Shown here: positions 1 through 8,187 of the stretch, in pieces
Layout of the letters: every line of letters starts with the position of its first letter
Position numbering within the stretch: position 1 is the stretch's first letter
DNA from: Luteolibacter sp. Y139
Lineage (GTDB): Bacteria > Verrucomicrobiota > Verrucomicrobiia > Verrucomicrobiales > Akkermansiaceae
Length of the DNA: 64,000 bases
Reading direction: 5' to 3'
Assembly: GCF_038066715.1 (NCBI RefSeq)
Contig: NZ_JBBUKT010000001.1
Location: forward strand, 620,001 to 684,000
Notes under the pieces: model-generated
Databases searched by the model: none
What the model was told of the DNA's origin: nothing
What the model saw: the letters and a program-made list of their open reading frames with translations, nothing else
Program-made: the position numbers and the translations under genes

Positions 1-1347
1 TGCCTCGGCGGCAAGACGGTCGACACCGCGACCGCCACGGCGATGATCGATGCCTTCCTCGCCACCCCCTTCGAAGGTGGCCGCCACGAGCGCCGCGTCT
101 GCAAGTCCTCCGGCTCCCGCATCGCCGAGACCGATCCCGATCTCTACGCCGCCATCGTCGCCGAGGAAAAGCGTCAGCGGAATAACATCGAGCTGATCGC
201 TTCGGAAAACTTCGCCTCGCCCGCCGTCATGGAAGCCCAAGGCTCCGTGCTCACCAACAAGTATGCCGAAGGTTACCCCGGCAAGCGCTGGTATGGCGGC
301 TGCGAAAACGTCGATGTCGTCGAGCAACTCGCCATCGACCGCGCCAAGCAGATCTTCGGTGCCGAGCACGTCAACGTGCAGGCTCACTCCGGCTCGCAGG
401 CGAATACCGCCGTCTATTTCTCCGTGCTGAAGCCCGGCGACAAGATCCTCACCATGGACCTCTCGCACGGCGGCCACCTCACCCACGGCCACAAGGCGAA
501 CTTCTCCGGCAAGTTCTACGACGTCACCCACTACGGCGTGAGCAAGGACGACGAGCGCATCGACTACGATCACCTCGCCGAGCTCGCCCGTGAAGTGAAG
601 CCCGCCCTCATCACCGTCGGTGCCAGCGCCTACTCGCGCATCATCGACTTCGAGCGCATGGCCCAGATCGCCCGCGAGGTCGGTGCCTATCTCTTCGTCG
701 ATATGGCCCACATCGCCGGCCTCGTCGCCGCCGGTGTGCACCCGAATCCCGTGCCGCACGCCGACTTCGTCACCTCCACCACCCACAAGTCCCTGCGCGG
801 CCCGCGCGGCGGCATCATCCTGTGCAAGGAAGAGTTCGCGAAGAAGATCGACGCGCAGGTGTTCCCCGGCATCCAGGGCGGCCCGCTCATGCATGTCATC
901 GCCGCCAAGGCCGTCTGCTTCGGCGAAGCGCTCAAGCCCGACTTCCGCGCCTATCAGGAGCAGATCGTGAAGAACTCGCAGGCCCTCGCCGCACGCCTCA
1001 CCCATCACGGCTTCCGCATCGTCTCAGGCGGCACCGACAACCACGTGATGATGGTAGACCTCCGTCCGAAGGGCCTCAATGGCTCCGATGCCTCGCACGC
1101 GCTCGATGAAGCCGGCATCACGGTGAATAAGAACTCCATCCCCTTCGACACCGGCACCCCGATGAAGCCCAGCGGCATCCGCATCGGCACCCCGGCCGTC
1201 ACCACCCGTGGCATGAAGGAAAAGGACGTCGAGCAAGTCGCCGACTTCATCGCCGAAGCCCTCGCCGCCATCGGCGACGAAGCCAAGCTCCACGCCATCC
1301 GCGACAAGGTCTTCGCCTTCAATCGCGCCTTCCCGATGCCGATGTAA
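1..1347 (+). CDS. glyA: RpiB-GlyA fusion: ribose-5-phosphate isomerase B C-terminus joined to serine hydroxymethyltransferase (5' partial)
   Basis: Serine hydroxymethyltransferase is a cytosolic PLP enzyme that converts serine and tetrahydrofolate to glycine and methylene-tetrahydrofolate. The reading frame is open from the first base of the window. Its first ~38 residues (CLGGKTVD, then [19 protein letters not shown]) match the C-terminal end of RpiB, the pentose-phosphate isomerase. The complete GlyA domain follows: [11 protein letters not shown] near its N-terminus, substrate and PLP residues in AHSGSQAN, the PLP lysine in [12 protein letters not shown] (codon 787-789), and PFDTGTP near the end. 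The linker (about codons 115-165) has no in-frame ATG, GTG or TTG that would let GlyA start by itself, so this appears to be a true fused polypeptide. An ATG exists at 43 but lies inside the RpiB part. Function of the GlyA half is certain. The RpiB half is only seen as its tail because the gene begins outside the window. Confidence 0.95.
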   Translation, partial: CLGGKTVDTATATAMIDAFLATPFEGGRHERRVCKSSGSRIAETDPDLYAAIVAEEKRQRNNIELIASENFASPAVMEAQGSVLTNKYAEGYPGKRWYGGCENVDVVEQLAIDRAKQIFGAEHVNVQAHSGSQANTAVYFSVLKPGDKILTMDLSHGGHLTHGHKANFSGKFYDVTHYGVSKDDERIDYDHLAELAREVKPALITVGASAYSRIIDFERMAQIAREVGAYLFVDMAHIAGLVAAGVHPNPVPHADFVTSTTHKSLRGPRGGIILCKEEFAKKIDAQVFPGIQGGPLMHVIAAKAVCFGEALKPDFRAYQEQIVKNSQALAARLTHHGFRIVSGGTDNHVMMVDLRPKGLNGSDASHALDEAGITVNKNSIPFDTGTPMKPSGIRIGTPAVTTRGMKEKDVEQVADFIAEALAAIGDEAKLHAIRDKVFAFNRAFPMPM

Positions 1348-1377
1348 GCAAGAGAGCCAAAGCTCATCTGAACTTCC

Positions 1378-1420
1378 AAACGCCCCCTTGGCTCACTGCT
1401 AGCCTCGGGGGCGTTTTCTT
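1378..1420 (+). terminator. Rho-independent terminator after rpiB-glyA
   Basis: Perfect 10-bp arms AAACGCCCCC / GGGGGCGTTT with an additional inner GGCT/AGCC pairing, followed by TTTTCTT. It lies 31 bases after the glyA stop, on the same strand. Confidence 0.9.
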
Positions 1421-1430
1421 ATCTCTAACA

Positions 1431-1530
1431 GCCCCAACGGGGCGACATCCCTAAGCCCGGGGCAAGCGCAGCGTCGCCCTGGGTCAGAAGACGCAAACCA
1501 TGTGCGGCCTGAAGGGCCGCGAGACCGGAC
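1431..1530. repeat. Dispersed intergenic repeat, family A, copy 1
   Basis: Begins with the palindrome GCCCCAACGGGGC, continues with CCCTAAGCCCGGGGCAAGCG and CGCCCTGGGT, and ends near GCGGCCTGAAGGGCCGCGAGA. The same order of blocks recurs at 12044-12140, with point differences and small indels. No protein reading is supported. It occupies most of the gap between the terminator and the next convergent gene. Confidence 0.75.
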
Positions 1531-1579
1531 AGGCCGCCCTCAGGTTGAGCGGACATCTCCCCAGCGAGCCCAGAGGCAA

Positions 1580-2494
1580 TCAATCCCTTTTCCCATCCAC
1601 CATCCGGTCCAGAAACCCATTCACCTCGCGCTCATACGTCGCCGGATCACCCTCCCGCAAATTATAGTGTCCCCCGTGGGCGATCGGCACGAAGTGGTAG
1701 TTCGGCCCTTTGTTCGCATGGCTCGCAATCCGCCAGCCTTGCGAAATCGGAATCAGCGGATCCGCTTCACCGTGCAAGTGAAGTACGGGCACATGGACAT
1801 TCTCGATCGCCTTCTCCGGCGCCACCTCCCCGGGATCGAATGAAGCCATCCTGCCCGCCGCGTTGATGAAATACGGACCGAGCCCGCTTACCGGCAACGT
1901 CGTCCGCATCGTCACCTGATCCCGCGCCACCTCACGCAGGTCGGCGAAGGTGCTCTCGATGATCCCGAAGTCGAACTCCTTGTCCGCGCCCATCGCCTGC
2001 AAGGCCACCGCACCGCCGTAAGACGTTCCCCACAGCCCGACACGGATGCCCGGGAACTCCTTCTCCACCGCCCGCCGCAGCGAGGTCAGATCCTTCTTCT
2101 CCAGATAGCCATAGGTCGCGAATTTCCCGCCGCTGTCCCCATGCGCCCGGAAATCCGGTGCCATCGCATACACCCCTCGCCTCGCTAGGAAACGCAGCGT
2201 CTCCACTTGGCTCGCCTTCGAGTCCGCCACCCCGTGCAGGACCAGGATCGCCGCCTTCGGCAGTTCGTTCGGCCGTGCCTCCCAGACGCGCATCTCCACC
2301 TTGTCCGGCAGCACGAAAGTCCGCGCGGCCAAATCATCCGGCACATGCGCCCCCACACCCTTGCGAGCCGGCTGCACGATCGCATGGGAAACCCACTCCG
2401 TCGTCGCGCCACAGCCACCCAAGCCGAGAGCCGCGGTGATGATCAGGAAACGCCGGAGCCGCCGACGCCGCAGGGAGACGATCCAGGCTACCAT
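1580..2494 (-). CDS. Alpha/beta-hydrolase lipoprotein
   Basis: A 304-residue alpha/beta-fold serine hydrolase, substrate unknown. The start chosen is the ATG that puts a basic N-terminus (SLRRRRLRRF), a hydrophobic stretch and a lipobox ending LGGC in order; a longer frame reaches 2578 but would hide this signal. Catalytic elements in order: oxyanion region LHGVAD, nucleophile elbow GTSYGG, acid in EADPLIP, and histidine in IAHGGHYNL. The family includes esterases, lipases and peptidases of the BAAT/dienelactone-hydrolase type, so the reaction cannot be fixed. It is likely anchored to a membrane facing the periplasm. It lies downstream of ppk2 and a small lipoprotein on the same strand, with an 88-base gap. 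Confidence 0.8.
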   Translation of the reverse strand: MVAWIVSLRRRRLRRFLIITAALGLGGCGATTEWVSHAIVQPARKGVGAHVPDDLAARTFVLPDKVEMRVWEARPNELPKAAILVLHGVADSKASQVETLRFLARRGVYAMAPDFRAHGDSGGKFATYGYLEKKDLTSLRRAVEKEFPGIRVGLWGTSYGGAVALQAMGADKEFDFGIIESTFADLREVARDQVTMRTTLPVSGLGPYFINAAGRMASFDPGEVAPEKAIENVHVPVLHLHGEADPLIPISQGWRIASHANKGPNYHFVPIAHGGHYNLREGDPATYEREVNGFLDRMVDGKRD

Positions 2495-2582
2495 ACCGGG
2501 GGAAGATACACAGCGGCCCGGGCAAATCCATCCGCCAAAAAAAACGATGTTCCCATCCCGATTACCGATGGAAGCCAACCGC

Positions 2583-2996
2583 TCAGCCTTCTGGCTTGAG
2601 CACCGTCTCCTCGTGCATCTTCCCGTCGATCAGCTTCCGGTTCCGGTAGAGCGCAACGATCCTGCCCTCGGAATCGACCACCGGCGAAAGCCCGCAAGTC
2701 AGGGAAGTATAGCGCGTCGGCAGGAATTCCGACTGCTCGCCGAACCAGTCGTCGATCTTGCTGTCCTTCTTGAAGTCCACGAACTTCATCCCCACCGAAA
2801 CCCCGAGCGCCCCCAGATCGAGCAGCATCTGCTCCTTGGAGCGCTTCGAGTAGATCACGGTGTTGATCCGGTTCGCCATCACCGGGCGATAGGGATCCAG
2901 CTCCTCCTCTGCCGGCGGTGGCTTGGGCTTCATGCCGCCGCCACAAGCCGCGAGCACCAGGGTCAACGCGAGAGCTGAGAACGAGCGCCGCTTCAT
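2583..2996 (-). CDS. Small lipoprotein of unknown function
   Basis: 137 residues. MKRRSFSALALTLVLAAC is a clear lipoprotein signal peptide with the modified cysteine at residue 18, followed by a Gly/Pro/Lys linker. The mature part has no motif I recognise. It contains one further cysteine (SLTCGLSP) and a segment VDSEGRIVALYRNRKLIDGK that reads like a beta-rich surface. It starts one base after the ppk2 stop, so the two are very probably co-transcribed. Function unknown. Confidence 0.75.
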   Translation of the reverse strand: MKRRSFSALALTLVLAACGGGMKPKPPPAEEELDPYRPVMANRINTVIYSKRSKEQMLLDLGALGVSVGMKFVDFKKDSKIDDWFGEQSEFLPTRYTSLTCGLSPVVDSEGRIVALYRNRKLIDGKMHEETVLKPEG

Positions 2997-2997
2997 G

Positions 2998-3822
2998 TCA
3001 CTCGATCACCACCGACTTCGGATCCCAGGTCACGCTCGGAAAGTCCATCTTCAGGCCACGCAGCACATCCACCATGATCCGCGCCACCACCAGATTGCGA
3101 TACCACTTGCGATCGCCGGGAATGATGAACCACGGCGACTGCTCGGTGGCGGTCTTCTCGATCAGGTCCTCGTAGGCCTTCTGGAATTCATCCCAGCGAG
3201 CCCGGTCGGAGAGATCATCCGGATTGAATTTCCAGTACTTCGCCGGATTGGCCAATCGCGACTCCAGCCGACGCTTCTGCTCGTCCTTCGAGATGTGGAG
3301 AAACATCTTGATGATCGTGGTCCCCTCCTCCGCCAGCATCCGCTCGAATTCGATCACATGGCGGTAGCGGCGTTTCCAGACATCGTCGCCGAAAAGCTTC
3401 TTCACCCGCACCGCGAGGATGTCCTCGTAGTGGCTGCGGTTGAAAATGACGATCTGCCCGTTGCCCGGCACATGCGGATGCACGCGCCACAGGAAATCAT
3501 GCGCCAGCTCTTCCTCGCTCGGCTTCTTGTAGGCCTTCACGTTCACGCCCTGCGGATCCACCCGCGAGAACACATGCTTCACGCAGCCATCCTTGCCGCC
3601 GGTGTCCATCGCCTGGAGCACGATAAGGATGCGGTGCTTGTTCTGCGCATACAGCACCTTCTGCAGCGCTTGGAGCTCATCCCGCAGTTGGTCGAAGAGC
3701 TCCACCGAGGCCGCCTTGCCACCCTCCGGAAAAAGCGAGAAGTCACCGGCATCGATGGCCGAAAGGTCCAACTTCTCGCCGGGCTTCACCCGGTAGCGTT
3801 TCAGCGCGTCGCCGATTTTCAT
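2998..3822 (-). CDS. ppk2: Polyphosphate kinase 2 family, polyphosphate:nucleotide phosphotransferase
   Basis: PPK2 enzymes transfer phosphate from inorganic polyphosphate to AMP, ADP or GDP in the cytosol. The 274-residue length is typical of the single-domain forms. Walker A is DTGGKDG at residues 73-79. The Walker B-like FNRSHYED is at 127-134. The lid region VIEFERMLAEEGTTIIKMFLHISKDEQ and the RLESRL arginines follow, with WKFNPDDLSDR after that, all in the order usual for PPK2. Whether it prefers AMP, ADP or both cannot be decided by eye. It is divergent from ppx and ppk1, which together make a polyphosphate locus. Confidence 0.93.
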   Translation of the reverse strand: MKIGDALKRYRVKPGEKLDLSAIDAGDFSLFPEGGKAASVELFDQLRDELQALQKVLYAQNKHRILIVLQAMDTGGKDGCVKHVFSRVDPQGVNVKAYKKPSEEELAHDFLWRVHPHVPGNGQIVIFNRSHYEDILAVRVKKLFGDDVWKRRYRHVIEFERMLAEEGTTIIKMFLHISKDEQKRRLESRLANPAKYWKFNPDDLSDRARWDEFQKAYEDLIEKTATEQSPWFIIPGDRKWYRNLVVARIMVDVLRGLKMDFPSVTWDPKSVVIE

Positions 3823-3906
3823 CGGGCTCCATGTTCCGGGCGCGCCCCCGCACTGGCAAGCATGGACTCATTTCCATTTCCGGTAGGCTCCGTCACACAT
3901 TCGTCA

Positions 3907-3942
3907 TTGAAAGCCGGGAGCTCCCGCGCTGTCTTCGGGCGA
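3907..3942 (+). promoter_or_regulatory. Candidate ppx promoter directly abutting the start codon
   Basis: TTGAAA (3907-3912), a 17-base spacer, TGTCTT (3930-3935), then only six bases to the ATG at 3942. If real, the mRNA is leaderless or nearly so. It also supports the ATG at 3942 over the upstream in-frame ATG at 3831. Confidence 0.5.
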
Positions 3943-5495
3943 TGCCTGACTCGCCCGCTTCCGACGCCACCGGTTCGCTCGTCACCGCGATCCACGTCGG
4001 GGCCAGTTCCGTGTCGATGATGGTCGCGGAAACCCAGCCGGACGGCACCCACAAGGCGGTCGATTTCCTCGAGCAGCCCGCTCCCCTCGCCCGCGACGTC
4101 TTCCGCCATGGGAAAGTCAGTGCCGAGACCACCGAGCGCATCGTCGAAATCCTCCACGACTACCAGAACGCGCTGGCCGAATATGGTGCCGACGGCCGCA
4201 AGATCACCCGCGCCGTGGCCACGAACATCCTGATCGAGGCCACCAACCACGATATCTTCCTCAATCGCATCCGCATCGCCTGCGGCCTCTCGATCAATCC
4301 GATCGACGACGGCGAGATGACGCGCCTGATCTATCTCAAGACCCGCCGCCGCCTGAAGGACACCCCGGCCATGAAGCGCCGCTGCGCGCTGGTCGTCCAC
4401 GTCGGCCCCGGCAATACCCGCGCGCTCCTCTTTCAGGACGGCGCCATCACCCGCTACACCAGCTACCGCCTCGGCACCCACCGCACCCGCGAGGCGACCG
4501 ATGCCTCCCACGCCGAAGGCCCCTCCATGCTCCGCGTCATCCGCGAGCACACCTCCGGCAATCTCGCCCAGATGCGCTTCGATTACCACGATATCGAGCT
4601 CGAAGGACTGGTGGTCATCGGCTACGAGATCCAACAGATCGCCCGCCAGCTCACCAGAGGCGCCGCCGGCACCGCCGTTTCCACCAAGGCGCTCCAGAAG
4701 CTCTCGATCGAAGCCTCCCAGATGAGCGAGCTCGATTTGGTCAATCGCTACCAGATCGACTACCAGACCGCAGAAGCGCTGCTACCCGCCCTGGAAACCA
4801 ATCTCGCCATCGCCGAAACCTTCGGCCTGAAGGAATTGCACGTTCCCGCCAGCGACTACGAGCAGGGCATCCTGCTGGATCTGTTAGTCTCCGGCAGCCT
4901 CGCCGGCACCTTGGACCAGGAAGTGCTGCGCTCGGCGAAGATCCTCGCTTCCCGTTACCAGTCCGACCCGCGCCACGGCGAGCACGTGGGAAAACTCTGC
5001 CACCACCTTTTCACCGAGCTGCAGGACCTGCACGGCATGACGAAGCACGATGCCATGCTGCTCCAGGTCGCCGCGATCCTCCACGAGGTCGGCACCTTCG
5101 TCAGCCCGCGCGCCCATCACAAGCACTCGGAATACATCATTCTCAATAGCGAGATCTTCGGACTCGACCGGCTGGACATCGACATGATCGCGATGATCGC
5201 CCGCTATCACCGCCACTCCGGGCCCCGCATCGATCACCCGAACTACCGCGACCTCGACACCGTCGACCGCATCCGCGTCGCCAAGCTCTCCGCGATCCTC
5301 CGCGTCGCCGATGCCCTTGAGCGAACCCACGACCAGCGGGTGCACGAAATCATCGTCCGCCGCGACGACCGCCGCCTCCGCCTCACCCTTCCCGGCCTGA
5401 ACGATGCCGCCGTGGAGCGCCTCGCGATGGCATCCAAGGCGGACCTGTTCGAACAAGTCTTCGGCCTTGAGGTCGTGATCGATGACGCAGGCTAA
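3942..5495 (+). CDS. ppx: Exopolyphosphatase, Ppx/GppA family with HD-type C-terminal domain
   Basis: Removes terminal phosphates from polyphosphate, or hydrolyses pppGpp in the GppA branch. The 517-residue product has the ASKHA-fold N-terminus (TAIHVGASSVSMMVAE), the second phosphate-binding block near VVHVGPGNTRALLF, and a C-terminal HD-like domain containing LHEVGTF, HHKHSEYI and IARYHRHSG. The length matches canonical Ppx of about 510 residues. The glycine-rich block VHVGPGN differs from the usual DIGGGS-type signature, so activity needs testing. It starts 12 bases upstream of nothing else on its strand and ends 12 bases before ppk1, so ppx-ppk1 is a probable operon. The start was chosen at MPDSPASD because the promoter-like boxes end just before it. 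Confidence 0.85.
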   Translation: MPDSPASDATGSLVTAIHVGASSVSMMVAETQPDGTHKAVDFLEQPAPLARDVFRHGKVSAETTERIVEILHDYQNALAEYGADGRKITRAVATNILIEATNHDIFLNRIRIACGLSINPIDDGEMTRLIYLKTRRRLKDTPAMKRRCALVVHVGPGNTRALLFQDGAITRYTSYRLGTHRTREATDASHAEGPSMLRVIREHTSGNLAQMRFDYHDIELEGLVVIGYEIQQIARQLTRGAAGTAVSTKALQKLSIEASQMSELDLVNRYQIDYQTAEALLPALETNLAIAETFGLKELHVPASDYEQGILLDLLVSGSLAGTLDQEVLRSAKILASRYQSDPRHGEHVGKLCHHLFTELQDLHGMTKHDAMLLQVAAILHEVGTFVSPRAHHKHSEYIILNSEIFGLDRLDIDMIAMIARYHRHSGPRIDHPNYRDLDTVDRIRVAKLSAILRVADALERTHDQRVHEIIVRRDDRRLRLTLPGLNDAAVERLAMASKADLFEQVFGLEVVIDDAG

Positions 5496-5507
5496 CAGAA
5501 TTTTCCC

Positions 5508-7598
5508 ATGTCGATTCCCTTCATCAACCGCGAGCTGTCCTGGCTGGAGTTCAACCAGCGCGTCCTCAACGAGGCACTGCGGGGCGACCTGCCATTGTTA
5601 GAGAGGGTGAAGTTCCTCGCGATCACCGCCTCGAACCTCGACGAGTTCTTCCAGGTCCGCGTCGGCAGCCTGATGCTGCTGCGCCGCAGCGGCCGCAAGA
5701 ATCCGGATCCTTCAGGCCTCACGCCTGTCCAACAGCTCACCGAGATCCGCAAGCGCATGCAGCGGATGATCGAGGATCAATACAAGCTCTTCACCACGGT
5801 CCTCTGCCCCGCATTGCAGGAGGCCGGCATCCGTCTGGTAGACTCGAAGAATCTTTCTCCAGCGCAGGCGAACAAGGTCGCGGAGGCCTTCCACGATTCC
5901 ATCTCACCGCTGCTCACGCCGCTGGCGGTCGTATCGGGCGAGGAGCCGCCGCTGGTGCCCGCACTGCAGTTGATCGTCGCCTGCCGCATCGCCGACAGCG
6001 AGACCGGTGCCATCCGCCACGCCCTGATCCCCATCCCCGATGGTCTCCCGCGCCGCGTTTCCGTGAGCGATGGCGATGGCGTCTCCTTCGTCCTGATCGA
6101 GGACGTGGTCGCCCGCCATGCCAGTGAATTGTTCCCCGGTGAGGATGTCGAAGCCACCGCCTGCTTCCGCGTAACGCGCAATGGCGACATCGCCGTACAA
6201 GAGGACGATGCCGCCGACCTCGCCGGTGAAATGGAAGAAGTCCTCGCCGCCCGGAAGCTCTCCGACACCGTGCGTCTCGAGCTTCCCGCCAGCCTGCCGC
6301 GCGACTTGGCGAAGGTGATTCAGGAAGTCTGCGGCGCCCCCTCCGAAGGCACCTACCGCGTCGCCGGGCCGCTCGCTCTTTCCGGCTTCATGGACCTCGC
6401 CTTCACCCCGGGCTTCGATAACCTGCGCGACGAAGACTGGCCATCGCAGCCCTCGCCGGACATTGAACCCGGTGATTCCATCTTCGATGCCGTTGGCCGC
6501 CGCGATGTGCTGCTGCACCACCCCTACGAGAGCTTCGAGCCGGTGATGCGCTTCATCGAGGAAGCCGCGGACGACCCACAGGTCGTCTCCATCAAGCAGG
6601 TCCTTTATCGCACCGCGAAACAGTCCCGCATCATCGATGCCCTGATCCGCGCGGCGGAAAACGGCAAGGCCGTCACCGTCCTGGTCGAGCTCAAGGCCCG
6701 CTTCGACGAAGCGCGCAACCTGCTCCGCGCCGAAGAACTCCAGCGTGCCGGCGCTCAGATCGTCTACGGCGTGAAGGGCCTCAAGACCCACGCCAAGATC
6801 TGCCTCGTCGTCCGCCGCGAAGACGGCCGCCTGCGCCGCTACGTTCACCTTGGCACCGGCAACTACAACGAAAGCACCGCCCGCCTCTACACGGACATTT
6901 CCCTGCTCACCTGCCGCCCCGAGTACGGCGCGGATGCCTCGCTCTTCTTCAACGCCGTCACCGGCCGCTCGAAGCTTCTGCGCTTCCAGCGCTTGGTTCC
7001 CGCGCCGACGGCCATGAAGCCGCGCCTGCTGGACCTGATCGCCTCCGAGGCCGAGCGCGCCCGCCAGGGCGAACCGGCGCGCATCTACGCCAAGGTCAAC
7101 TCGCTCCAGGACCCGGACATCATCGCCGCGCTCTATCAGGCGTCGAAGGCCGGCGTGGAAATCAATCTCAACGTCCGCGGCATCTGCTGCCTGAAAACCG
7201 GCGACGCCCGCCACTCGAAACACATCCGCGTCGTCTCGGTCATTGATCGCTACCTGGAGCACGCCCGCATCTTCTACTTCCACCACGGTGGCGACCCCGA
7301 GATCTTCATCGCCTCCGCCGACTGGATGGGCCGCAATCTCGACCGCCGCGTCGAGTTGATGGTGCCCATCGAGGACAGCCGCGCCCGCCGCCGGCTGCTG
7401 CGAATCCTGGAGTCGTTCTTCCAAGACAATACCCAGGCCTCGAAGATCCTACCCGATGGTTCCTCCGAACGCCTTAAGCCAGCCGCCGGCGAAAAGAAAT
7501 TCCGCGCCCAGGAGCACTTCTTCAAGGAAGCCCGCCGCTCCGCCAAAGCCCGCGATCACGAGCGCGCCATGACCTTCGAGCCCCACCGCCCGAAATAG
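5508..7598 (+). CDS. ppk1: Polyphosphate kinase 1
   Basis: Makes polyphosphate from ATP, reversibly. All parts are present in 696 residues: the N domain begins INRELSWLEFNQRVL, followed by ASNLDEFFQVR; the two catalytic histidines lie in GLKTHAKICLV (His428) and RYLEHARIFYF (His585); the signature YVHLGTGNYNESTARLYTD and SADWMGRNLDRRVELMVPI follow the known order. These histidines correspond to E. coli His435 and His592 from family knowledge. It lies 12 bases after ppx. The C-terminal tail (KKFRAQEHFFKEARRSAKARDHERA) is charged and slightly longer than usual. Confidence 0.97.
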   Translation: MSIPFINRELSWLEFNQRVLNEALRGDLPLLERVKFLAITASNLDEFFQVRVGSLMLLRRSGRKNPDPSGLTPVQQLTEIRKRMQRMIEDQYKLFTTVLCPALQEAGIRLVDSKNLSPAQANKVAEAFHDSISPLLTPLAVVSGEEPPLVPALQLIVACRIADSETGAIRHALIPIPDGLPRRVSVSDGDGVSFVLIEDVVARHASELFPGEDVEATACFRVTRNGDIAVQEDDAADLAGEMEEVLAARKLSDTVRLELPASLPRDLAKVIQEVCGAPSEGTYRVAGPLALSGFMDLAFTPGFDNLRDEDWPSQPSPDIEPGDSIFDAVGRRDVLLHHPYESFEPVMRFIEEAADDPQVVSIKQVLYRTAKQSRIIDALIRAAENGKAVTVLVELKARFDEARNLLRAEELQRAGAQIVYGVKGLKTHAKICLVVRREDGRLRRYVHLGTGNYNESTARLYTDISLLTCRPEYGADASLFFNAVTGRSKLLRFQRLVPAPTAMKPRLLDLIASEAERARQGEPARIYAKVNSLQDPDIIAALYQASKAGVEINLNVRGICCLKTGDARHSKHIRVVSVIDRYLEHARIFYFHHGGDPEIFIASADWMGRNLDRRVELMVPIEDSRARRRLLRILESFFQDNTQASKILPDGSSERLKPAAGEKKFRAQEHFFKEARRSAKARDHERAMTFEPHRPK

Positions 7599-7608
7599 GA
7601 CTGGGAGC

Positions 7609-7624
7609 GCGGAATTCATTCCGC
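7609..7624. repeat. Short perfect hairpin between convergent genes
   Basis: GCGGAAT-TC-ATTCCGC, 7-bp arms with a two-base loop, centred in the 39-base gap between the ppk1 and DUF2237 stops. It has no T-run in either direction. It could still act as a bidirectional transcript end or be a dispersed repeat; only one copy was seen here. Confidence 0.5.
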
Positions 7625-7637
7625 TTGGACGGTTGGC

Positions 7638-8006
7638 TCACCGCAGCGCATGCGCCCGCAGATCCTCCAGATCCACGAACTCCAGCGCTGACTCATGCGT
7701 CGCCTCCAGCATCACCGCCGGAGCGTGGCCTGCATCCAGCGCTTCCTTCCAACGGGCGGCGCACAAGCACCAGCGATCGCCGGGATTCAGCCCGGGAAAA
7801 TCGAACTCCGGCCGCGGCGTGCTCAGGTCATTCCCGCGCGCCTTCGACCACGCGAGAAACTCCTCCGTCACGCTGGCACAGACGACGTGCACGCCTACAT
7901 CCCCGCGACCGGTCCGGCAGCAACCGTCCCGGAAAAAGCCGGTCATCGGCCGGGTCGAGCAAGTTTGCAGGACTCCACCCAATACGTTGCGTCTCTCCGT
8001 GGCCAT
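7638..8006 (-). CDS. DUF2237 family protein
   Basis: 122 residues, cytosolic, function unknown. The family pattern is clear: NVLGGVLQTCSTRPMTGFFRDGCC, then GRGDVGVHVVCASVTEEFLAWSKARGNDLSTP and a C-terminal PGDRWCLCAARWKEAL. Five or more conserved cysteines in a small protein suggest metal binding, which is inference. The start is the ATG just before ATERRN; another in-frame ATG lies three codons upstream at 8015, and a purine-rich AGGATGG sits before the chosen one. The frame stays open further upstream only through a palindromic repeat, which is not coding. Confidence 0.8.
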   Translation of the reverse strand: MATERRNVLGGVLQTCSTRPMTGFFRDGCCRTGRGDVGVHVVCASVTEEFLAWSKARGNDLSTPRPEFDFPGLNPGDRWCLCAARWKEALDAGHAPAVMLEATHESALEFVDLEDLRAHALR

Positions 8007-8072
8007 GACATCCATCCTAACCGCGCCCCGCATTTCGTCCAATAGGACGTTGGTGACATTAAAGGATAAGGA

Positions 8073-8093
8073 GTGTCGACGTTCCGTCGACAC
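8073..8093. repeat. Palindromic REP-like element, family B, copy 1
   Basis: GTGTCGACG-TTC-CGTCGACAC: perfect 9-bp arms and a 3-base loop. The surrounding AAGGA on the left and G on the right are also shared with the second copy at 39083-39103. Confidence 0.8.
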
Positions 8094-8116
8094 GTCCAAG
8101 CAACCCCCGAAAGCAA

Positions 8117-8144
8117 AAAGACCGCAGGGAATCTCTTCCCTGCG
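8117..8144 (-). terminator. Rho-independent terminator of the rpmH-rnpA-yidD-yidC run
   Basis: Perfect arms CGCAGGGAA / TTCCCTGCG (8123-8131 and 8136-8144) with a 4-base loop. Read on the minus strand, the stem is followed by GTCTTTTTGC. It lies 43 bases after the yidC stop. Confidence 0.8.
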
Positions 8145-8187
8145 ATCTCTGTGATCTTTGCGGCTAATTCCGCTTTCGTGGGCCTCT

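Noticed and set aside
5904-7424. 506-codon minus-strand frame over ppk1
   Set aside because: Antisense shadow of a clear gene; composition is Asp/Ala/Gly/Val biased with no family match.
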